DNA of 15,428 nucleotides from JAABSQ01 sp964573705 (GTDB lineage Bacteria; Desulfobacterota; Desulfobacteria; Desulfobacterales; Desulfococcaceae), in NCBI GenBank assembly GCA_964573705.1, contig CAZNLT010000143.1, forward strand, positions 1 through 15,428. Reading direction: 5' to 3'. Shown here one piece after another: positions 1-8,400 of the stretch. Positions within the stretch are counted from its first letter, which is position 1. Every line of letters begins with the position of its first letter. The position numbers were made by a program, and so were the translations under genes. The notes under the pieces were generated by a model. It saw nothing but the letters and a program-made list of their open reading frames with translations. It did not search any database and was not told where the DNA came from.

Positions 1-1
1 G

Positions 2-1699
2 GTCCGCCTGTCGGCCGATGTGGCGCCCTTTCTCACCGTGGAAGCGGGGATCGACGCCAAAAGGTCGGGGGCCGGGTTTCTCGGCACCCGGGGCAAGGCC
101 CGCATGGACGCCGGCCGACTGCCCGAGGGGCTGCGGAAACTGCTGCCGCCGGGCGTGAAGGTGAGCGGCGCCGCGGCCCTGGACTGGTCTTTTTCCGGCC
201 GGGTGCCCGATGGGGCTGAAATTGAGGCCCTGCGCACATCCCCGCGATTCGATGCGGAAAAGGACCTGCCCTTTGTGGATGTCCTGGACGTGGGCGTCGC
301 CATGGATCGCTTCGCCCTCGGCATGGAACGGCCCGGCGCGCCCGACCTCGCCGTGGACCGGATCGATACGCCGGAGCCGTTCCGCTATCGGTTCGAACGG
401 AAGACCGGGCAGGGGAAATTCGCCGGAGGTCTTCAACTGGCCGGTATCCGGAACCTCGCCCCGGTTGAGAAACCCCTGGCCATGACGGTCTCGGTGGATG
501 GCGCCCACGAGGGGTTCCGGTCGCTCCGGCTCACCCAGAAGATGGCGATTCCTTTGCTCAATCTGGAGGAATCCCTGGAGATTTCCCTGAGCGGGCTGGA
601 ACGAATGCTGCGGTCTTCGCCCATGACGGCGGGCTGGCCGAAACTGAGCGGCAGAATCCGGGCCTCCTTAGATTCCAAGCAACTGCCGCAACTGACGCCC
701 GACGTGGCGGTGAAGGGCGGGCTGGCCTGCGGGCTGGAACTGGACCTGGAGGCTGACAAGCGGGTCCGGGGCGCTTGCCGGGTCCGAAGCGAAACATTGG
801 ATGTGGCCGTGAAGCAGCTCGCCGAGGTGAGCGGCATGACCGTGGATCTGAACCTTCAAAAGACCTATGCCATCGTTTCGGGCGATTCGTCCCGCCGCCG
901 ATCCGCCCCGCTCTCCGCAGCGGTTCTGACCTCTCCCTACCAGGGGATGGACAGCGACGGCATACCGGCCTTTCTGCGCAAGCGCCTCTCGGTGCGCCCC
1001 ACCGTGTCCTTCAATGCGGCGCGGATTCTGGCCGGTCCCGTTCCCTTTGAGGTTTCGCAAGGCGCTGCGACCTTCGTGCTGAACGGAGGGCTGCCGGTCC
1101 TGGAACCCTTTCAGGCCGACCTGCTGGGCGGCACGGTGATGGGCGCCGCGGCTTTCTTCCGGTCCGAGGACGGCATCGCCCTGGACGCGGGCGTGGCGTT
1201 CACCGGTGTTGATCCGGACACCCTGCTGCCGCCGGACGCGCGATCTGGAGACGCCGACCGGGAGGTCAACGGACGCTTCCGGGTGCGCGTCCCCCTGTCC
1301 ACGGATATCCATCTGTTGCTTCGGAAATTGTCGGCAGATATCCATTTCAGCAAGATCGGCTCCCGCGCCCTGGATCGTTTCCTCTACGCGCTCGATCCGT
1401 ACGAAAGCAATGAAACCATCGTTTCCCAACGTCGCCTGTTGCGGACGGGAACGCCCCGGTGGATTCGGGTGAACATGGCCAACGGCGGCCTTTCCCTCAG
1501 CGGCGAGGTGAGTGTCAAAGGCGCTCACCTCGCCATCCCCACCCTGAACCGCCTCAATCTGACCCATCTGCCGGGCCTGTCCGCATACGGACGCGACCTG
1601 GCCCCCCTGAAACCGGTGATTCGTATTCTTGAAGGCATGGCCGCGGACCGGATTCGGGTGGATCAAAACGGGAACATCAACATAGGAGAAAAGCGATGA
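2..1699 (+). CDS. YdbH-like / AsmA-superfamily envelope protein, C-terminal part (5' end outside window)
   Basis: The reading frame is open from the left edge, so the GTG at 20 is not a real start; about 565 C-terminal residues are visible. The sequence is a repetitive beta-rich protein without membrane segments. It has the look of the YdbH/AsmA group: short strands around Gly-Gly (for example LGGTVMGAAAF near position 1125) and, near the end, a conserved-looking block LDRFLYALDPYESN followed by an SLSGEV strand pair. In the family, these proteins span the periplasm as a beta-groove anchored in the inner membrane and move phospholipid toward the outer membrane; that role is inferred here from resemblance and context. 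The next gene, a DUF1318 lipoprotein, overlaps its stop by ATGA and matches the ydbH-ynbE-ydbL arrangement known from enterobacteria. The missing N-terminus should hold the membrane anchor. An alternative is a generic AsmA-like C-terminal protein. Confidence 0.72.
   Translation, partial: VRLSADVAPFLTVEAGIDAKRSGAGFLGTRGKARMDAGRLPEGLRKLLPPGVKVSGAAALDWSFSGRVPDGAEIEALRTSPRFDAEKDLPFVDVLDVGVAMDRFALGMERPGAPDLAVDRIDTPEPFRYRFERKTGQGKFAGGLQLAGIRNLAPVEKPLAMTVSVDGAHEGFRSLRLTQKMAIPLLNLEESLEISLSGLERMLRSSPMTAGWPKLSGRIRASLDSKQLPQLTPDVAVKGGLACGLELDLEADKRVRGACRVRSETLDVAVKQLAEVSGMTVDLNLQKTYAIVSGDSSRRRSAPLSAAVLTSPYQGMDSDGIPAFLRKRLSVRPTVSFNAARILAGPVPFEVSQGAATFVLNGGLPVLEPFQADLLGGTVMGAAAFFRSEDGIALDAGVAFTGVDPDTLLPPDARSGDADREVNGRFRVRVPLSTDIHLLLRKLSADIHFSKIGSRALDRFLYALDPYESNETIVSQRRLLRTGTPRWIRVNMANGGLSLSGEVSVKGAHLAIPTLNRLNLTHLPGLSAYGRDLAPLKPVIRILEGMAADRIRVDQNGNINIGEKR
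1684..1689 (+). promoter_or_regulatory. Ribosome binding site AGGAGA for the DUF1318 lipoprotein
   Basis: AGGAGA lies 6 nt before the ATG at 1696, inside the last codons of the upstream gene. Together with the ATGA stop/start overlap (1696-1699) it fixes the start and indicates translational coupling. Confidence 0.75.
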
Positions 1700-2447
1700 A
1701 ACGCCGACCTGTCGCCGTCGCCCTCGCGATTGTACTGTCCATGCTCAATGCCTGCACCCTGGCCAAAGTGGACGTGGAGGTGGTGAGCGAGCGAACCTCC
1801 CTGGAAAACCAGGTGCTCGGCGCCTACAACGCCCTGGATACGGACATGCTGCTGGCGGCCTCGGTGCGCGGGGTCGACCCCGAAGGCAATCTGCGCAAGG
1901 CCCCGCCCAGGAGCCGGGAACACAAGGATGCGGTAGCGGCCATGCAGATTCAGGCCTTTCATGCCGACGACATTCAGGCATTCAAAACCCTGGGCTGGGT
2001 CGGCGAAAACAACCAGGGGCTGCTGACGCCGTTTCAGGTCGATCCCTCCCTGGCCGAGGGGGAGTTGAAGGCGTTTGCCGAGCGCTTCTCCCAGCCGGAA
2101 TTCGAGACCATCGTCACCCAGGTCAACGAGGCCCGTCAGGTGGTGATGCGGCGCGTCATCGACATGAACGACACCCTCACCGAAGCGAATTTGCCGGAGG
2201 TCCGGCGGGTCTTCGCACGACTCAATGCCGAAAGCGCCCTGCCGGGTGAAAAAGTCCAGCAGGAAGACGGCGCCTGGATCACCAAAGAATANNNNNNNNN
2301 NNNNNNNNNNNNNNNNNNNNNNNNNNNNNNNNNNNNNNNNNNNNNNNNNNNNNNNNNNNNNNNNNNNNNNNNNNNNNNNNNNNNNNNNNNNCCCTGCCGG
2401 GTGAAAAAGTCCAGCAGGAAGACGGCGCCTGGATCACCAAAGAATAA
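1696..2447 (+). CDS. DUF1318 (YdbL-like) outer-membrane lipoprotein; interrupted by a spurious assembly gap
   Basis: The N-terminus is a lipoprotein signal peptide: MKRR, a hydrophobic stretch, then the lipobox LNAC, so Cys20 should be lipidated. The mature part is helical. Its end (VRRVFARLNAESALPGEKVQ... then DGAWITKE) is typical of DUF1318/YdbL, where a PGE-x-x-Q...DG-x-W tail closes the domain. In enterobacteria YdbL is a soluble chaperone and YnbE a separate small lipoprotein; here lipobox and DUF1318 sit in one protein. It probably partners the YdbH-like protein encoded just upstream. The Ns at 2292-2391 break the frame only artificially: the 55 bases before the gap are repeated exactly after it. 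Merging them gives a 198-residue protein ending ITKE and TAA (2445-2447 in the second copy). Any translation that reads through the Ns to the frameshifted end at 2466 is not real. The role is inferred from family and context. Confidence 0.78.
2292..2391. other. Assembly gap (100 N) flanked by an identical 55-bp overlap
   Basis: Exactly 100 Ns, a conventional placeholder length. Bases 2237-2291 and 2392-2446 are identical (55 bp, starting CCCTGCCGGG and ending AAAGAATA). This is what two contigs sharing one terminal k-mer look like when scaffolded without merging. The real distance is probably minus 55, so no sequence need be missing. Confidence 0.88.
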
Positions 2448-2449
2448 CC

Positions 2450-2456
2450 GGGGAGG
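2450..2456 (+). promoter_or_regulatory. Ribosome binding site GGGGAGG that sets the GTG start of the giant CHAT gene
   Basis: GGGGAGG ends 6 nt before the GTG at 2463 and directly follows the TAA of the lipoprotein gene. The only other plausible in-frame start before the signal peptide, ATG at 2565, has no good ribosome binding site and lies in the loop of a strong hairpin. The start at 2463 is therefore preferred. Confidence 0.65.
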
Positions 2457-2462
2457 TGAAAA

Positions 2463-5400
2463 GTGATTCGAAAAAAGGGCTTTGATCATCGTTTCAGCCA
2501 GGCCTGGCTAATAGAGGAGGCCACCGCAGGGTATTTTTTCCGGGCCGGGAAGCTGTTTGAGCGGATGCGAGTTCTTGCCGGGCCGGAAAAAATACCCTGC
2601 GGTGGCCGGAACGGTGCTCAAGGCCGAAAAAAGAGATGGATCGCCGTCGCTCTAATCACCTTTCTAATTGTCGTTTCCGGGACCGCTTCCGCTGTCGCCG
2701 CCGAACCGACCCCATCCGAAACCGTTTTCCTACCCGAACAGATCACGGCTGAAAACACCCCGGTCCGGGCCGCGGCCGTCTCCCGCGACGGCAAGTGGGC
2801 GGTCTATGCGTCGGGTCCCGAAGGCGGCGCCGATCTCTGGCGCATATCGCTGGACAGCGCCATGCCCGAGCTGCCCCGACGGCTCACCGAGGATGCCTTC
2901 GACGAACTCGCCCCGGCCCTGTCGCCGGACGGCCGGTATCTGGCCTACGTGGGCACCACCGACGACATCAAGGGCGACATCTTTCTTCTGGATCTGAGCC
3001 GGCCCGATGCGCGTCCCAGGCGGTTGACCGGGCGGGAGACCGAAGACGGGGGCCCCTGCTTTTCCGCGGATGGAAAGAAATTGTATTATCATTTTTCCGA
3101 GGGACTCGGGGCCCGGCGTCTGGGGGTGATTCAACTGGACAGCGGTTCCGGCAACCCGGAAGTATTGAAGACCGGGGGCGACGCCTCTGAGCCGGCGGTG
3201 TCGCCCCGGGACGGCCGGGTGGCCTTCGTTTCCTTTCAGGAGGATTCCGGCGGTGATATCCGGGTGTATGACCCGGCGACTCATTCGGCGACCGCTCTGA
3301 CGCGGGGGCCCGTCTTCGATTTTGCGCCCGCCTGGTCTCCGGACGGCGAGTATCTTTACTTTGCCAGAATCGGGTATGATACGAACGGCGACGGCGCCCT
3401 CGACAACCGGGACAATGCCGTGATCTGCCGCATGGCCGCCGCCGCACCGGTGGATGCGCCGGTCATTCCTCTGACATCGCCCCGACAGTCGGCATTCGCG
3501 CCGGATCAGGGCGGCGGCCGCCTCTTTTTTCTGTCGGACCGGGGGAAAGGCACCCAACTGTGGCGTTTGCCGGCGGGCGGCGAAATTCCCGATCTGAAGC
3601 GGACGGCGGACCAGAAGGCCCTGGCCGATACCCTGGACGGCCGGGTGGTGCCGGACCCCTATGTAAGCCTGCTGGCCCGTTACCGGGTGCTTGAAAACGC
3701 GTCCGACGATCCCCGAACCGCCGGGCAAGCCCTTTACGGCATCGGCCGTATCCACATCGAGCTTGGCGACGATCCGGCCGCCGAAAGGGTCCTGACGAGG
3801 GTAGCGGAAAAGTATCCGGCTGTTCATCCGGAAGCCGATCTGGCCCGCATCGATCTGACGGTGATCCGGGTGCGCCGCCAAGCGACCGAAACCGTGGCAA
3901 AAGCGGAACGGCGGAAGATTGTCATGGCCGCTGCGGACCGGCTGGTCACCGAGGGTACCGGCCCGGTGCGGTCCCACGGCCGCATCGCTGCGGCCCGGCT
4001 GATCATGGCCCAGGCCGGCGACGCGGACCTGCTCATGAAAACGGTCGAGATTCTGGAAGGCGTCATCACCGATTCCGGCAGTGAGCGGGACCAGGTGGCC
4101 GAAGCCATGCTCTTGAAAGCCGATATCTACGCCGCCCTGGGATCCTCCGAAAACGTCATTCCGGCCTATGCGGCCGTGATCCGGCAATACGGCGATGTCC
4201 GGCAATGGGCCGACACGGCTGTGGAACGAATCCTGGATGCGGCGGTTCGCGGGCCAGGGGCCGAAGCGCTTTCCGAACGGGTGCGGATTCTTCGGAAGAT
4301 TTTCGAGGACAACCGGGAATCGTTACCGGTGCTGGCCATGGGCGCCCTCAACCGGGTGGGCGACACCTATTACAGGGCCGATGAATGGGCCCAAGCCAAG
4401 AGCGCCTACCGGCAGGTGCTCGATACCTTTCCGGAGGTGACCACCCAGACGGCGGCGGCCCGGCTCGCCCTGGCGGAAATCCTCTACCGGGAGGAGCGGT
4501 TCCGGGAAGCCCTGGATCTCTACCAGACCGAAATCGGGACCCGGGGCCGGAATGACCGAATATTTCAGCTGGCGCGAGACGGCTATATCCGGAAATCCGT
4601 GGCCGCCGGAGAGTACCTGCTGAGTCTGGGGGAAGTGCCGGCGGCCATGAGCCGGTTCAAGTCGCTCATGGATTACGACGACACCATTATCGAGGCCCAC
4701 CGGGGGTATATCCGATGCGCCGCCGCCTTGAGGGAAATCCCGCGTGTGCTGGCCATGTACGAAGCACGGCTGAAAGCCGATCCCCATGATTCCGTCGCCC
4801 TTTACGGCACGGCCCTGACCCTTACCTATCGGGAAACCGCCGAGGCCCTCGACCGATCGCGGTCCCTGCTCATGGAGGCCATTCGGGCGGACGGCCGGGT
4901 CGTCTATTTCCATCAGACCCTCGGGTACGTGCAGGAGGTTCTGGAGACGGTGTATGGCCGCGAGGGGCTGCTGCCGTCGGCCCTGGCCGCCTACCAGCGG
5001 GCCTGGTTTCTGAACGACGCCGCAACCCATCCGGATAACGCCGCTCATCTGGCTCTCAACATCGGCAATATCCATTTTCTGCTGGAACAATACGGCGACG
5101 CCCTGGAGTATTACATGCGGCGGCTCGACCGGGAGGTCCCGTTTCCCCATTCCGACACGGAGCTGCTGTTTTACCGGCGTCTCGGCATGGCGGCCTTCCA
5201 GGCCGGCGGAACGGAGGCTGCGGTTTCCGCTTATACCAAGGCCCTGGAATTGATCGAGGACCGCATCGATCCGCGATCGGCCGTGGCCGCCCTGGACAAA
5301 ATCAACCGGTACATTCTGGACCGGATCATCACCCCGGCCATGAAGATAGATGCCCTCAAACCCGACGCTGAAACCATCGCCGCCGAACAGTCGGCCCGGT

Positions 5401-8400
5401 CCCGCGAACTGGCCGCGCTCGCCCGGGCGGCGGCCCGACCGCCCGGCCCGGAATGGGAAGCCTTTCACGCCGGCATGGCAGACCTTCTGAAATTCCAGGA
5501 AAACCGGTTTTCCGCAGTCATTTCCCTGCACGGTTCTCTGCCGAATCCGGAGCCAGACTCCAGGATGGATTCGGAAACCCTGCGACGGACCCTGAGGGGG
5601 ATGGCCGAACAGGTGCGGGAAGCCCTGGCGTTTCCGGAGCGGTTGACCACCCTGAAGGCCGAAATGCTCGACCGGCTCGGACTGGCCCGTCAGGAATCTT
5701 CCCAATGGGCGGCGGCGGTGGATGCTTTCGAGAAGGCATACGACCTCAACGAACGGCTGGGGATGGATCGGAATCTGGCGCTGAACCGCCGGTCCATCGC
5801 GTTCAACCGCTATTCTCTCGCCGGCACGCTTTTCGGAGATGATCGGACCGAGATGCTGAACCGGGCCCTGTCCGATTTTCAGCAGGTCATCACGCTGGTC
5901 GATACCCACGGCGTGCAGGATAAGACCCCGAAAAAAGAATCCGGCGGCGCCTTGTTCCATCTTCAGATGCAGGTGGCCCTGGATCAGACCAACGCCGGCC
6001 GGGCGACCCACGGTTTTTCGGCGGAACAGGAAAAGCGGCTGGCCGAGGCCTTCATTTACCGGATTCAGCTTGAACTGGGCAATCTCGCCCCGGCGGAAAG
6101 GGCGGTGGCCGCCCAGCTGGCGGAATATCCCGACCCCGGCGCGATTCCGGAAGAAGACCGGTTCGGGGTGTCGCTGCTCCATCACCGGGCCGGACATCTC
6201 GCCTTGGCCAGGAGACGCCATGGCGAGGCCTTCGATCGCTTCGAACAATCCGCCCGGATGACCCTGGAGATGAAAAATCCCCTCAGCACGGCCCTCAATG
6301 TTTCTAACATGGCCCATGTGCTGCGGGTCGCATCCTCCGAAGCCGCGCCCATTCCCGGTGCGGCGGCGCGACTGGAAAAGGCGGATCGACTGGCCGAAGC
6401 CCTGGTGGACGGCGCCCTGGCCGATACCGATCCCCTGGCCGCCGCCGGATTTCATAACCGGATCGGGGTGTATTACGCCGCCGCTGCGACATCCGGCGTG
6501 GAAACCGGTGATCTGGAAGCCATGGTTGCCGGGGTCCGGTTTCACCAACGGGCCTGGGGGCATTTCAATACCGGTCTGCGACTGGTTACCGCCGCCGGCG
6601 GCCCGGACACCCGTCGCGGAATGGAGATGGCGGCCGTTTTTCATCTCAATCTGGCCGAAACGGCGGCGACATGGGGCGATGAGGAAACGGCCCGAAAACA
6701 CTATACAGCCGCGCGGCAATTGGCGGATGCCGGCGCTATGCCGGAACTTTCCTGGCGAGCGCTTGCCGGACTGGGAGAAACGGCGGCGGCCCTGAACATG
6801 GCCGAAGCGGCGCCGGTGACCCGCGCCGGGTGTGGACCCCTGGAAATTCCGGCCGCCTTCGGCTCGATGGTGACGAAACGGGCCAAGGCCGGAGACGCCG
6901 AAGGCGCCTTCAACCTGGCCGAACGGCTTTCGGAAATCGAACGCTTCCACCGTATGGCGCCCTTGACCGGGCTGGCGGGCCGGACCGCCGTCTATGACCG
7001 GCTCTATCCGGTCCTGGCGCGCATTCGGGAGATCAAGGCATCGCTGCCGACGGCCGAGGGGGAGGAGAAGACCTTTCTGACCGAGCAACTGGCGCGAGAG
7101 CGGGCCGTCATGGATTCGGGCTTCGGGGTGAATGCGGAGCGGCTTTCGGAGCTGCTGCAATGGGCTGGTTCCCGGGACCGGTTGGAGCAACTGGTGCTGC
7201 TGATGGGGATCGCGGCACGGGCCGAGTCGACGGCGGAAGAAGCGGTGGCGGACGGCCGGGAAGCGGCGGTATCCGAAGATTATTTTGCCTGGACGGCGCG
7301 GTATCGGGAACTGTTCGAGGAGATCCGCTTTTCCGAGGACGATCGGCTGGGCCCGGATCTGATCGGCTTTTTCGGACCCGCCCCGACGGAAGCCTTCGGC
7401 GTCATGGAAGCCTTGGGGCCGGACGGCGTAATGCTTCGGCTGTTCCGGGCGCCCGGCCAATCGGAAGTGCTGGTGTTCCGGATCACACCCGAGGAGATTT
7501 CGGTCTCCGTTTCGCCGGACATGCAGTCGGTATCGGTGCCGGAACAAGGGACGATCTACGTGGCCTATGAGCATCCCGAACTGCTGCCGGAGCGGCTGCG
7601 CAGGCTCTCCGTGCTGAGCGGCACCCATTTCGTCCGGTCCCGGGCGGCCCGGAAACCGTTCAAGCGCCGGGTGCTGGCCCTGGATGGTTCGGCCGTACCG
7701 GATCCATCCGCCTTAAAATCCATCCATACTCTGCTGCTGGCGGGGCGTGTCGGTGCGTCGGCCACTGTGCCGGTCCGGGCCGGCCAACTCCCGGAACCGA
7801 TCATCGCCTGGGAAACCGATGCCGGTCAACGGGTGCGTTTGTCGAGCCTGCTGGGGCCCGCCGCCGGCCTTTCCCTGGCGGTTTTTCCCGAAAGCGGCTT
7901 GAATGACGCCTATCTGACGGGGCAGACCGCCGCCATGCTGGGGTGCCCCAGCCTGATTCTGTCCGAAAAGCAGGGCGCGGACTGGACCCAAGCCTTTCTC
8001 GACGGCTACGCCCGGAAATCCGCCCTGGCATCCCTGGATTCGGTTCGTGCGACTCGGGGTGTCGATGCCCTGCTCATGGGCGACCGGGGCATGACACCCG
8101 AAGAAGCCGCGGCCTTTGCCGCCGATCATTTCACCCGCTATGTTCAGACCGGCCGGAACGCTTTTGCCGGCGGAGATCCCGGCCGTGCTCTGGCCCTGTT
8201 CGAGAATGCCGTCGAGATCGCCGAGGAGGTGGACGCCTTCGCCCAATATCTCGGCCCTCTTTACGAGTTTTCCAGGGAGGCGGCGTTTAAGGCCGGGGAC
8301 CTGGAAAGGTCTCTCCACTATGCGCAGATGCTGGCGGAACTGGCGGAAAACATGCAGCCCGATTCGGAAATGCACGCCGAAGCCCTGCTGCGCCTGGGGC

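Noticed and set aside
20..22. GTG at 20 as the start of the YdbH-like gene
   Set aside because: The frame is open to the left edge, there is no ribosome binding site, and the protein lacks its N-terminal anchor; the gene starts upstream of the window.
4323..7628. Very long open frame on the - strand (1101 codons) antisense to the CHAT gene
   Set aside because: Produced by GC-rich codon bias opposite a real gene; the translation is rich in Gly, Arg, His and Gln with no recognisable domain. The same applies to the - strand frames at 7713-10919 and 2730-4205.
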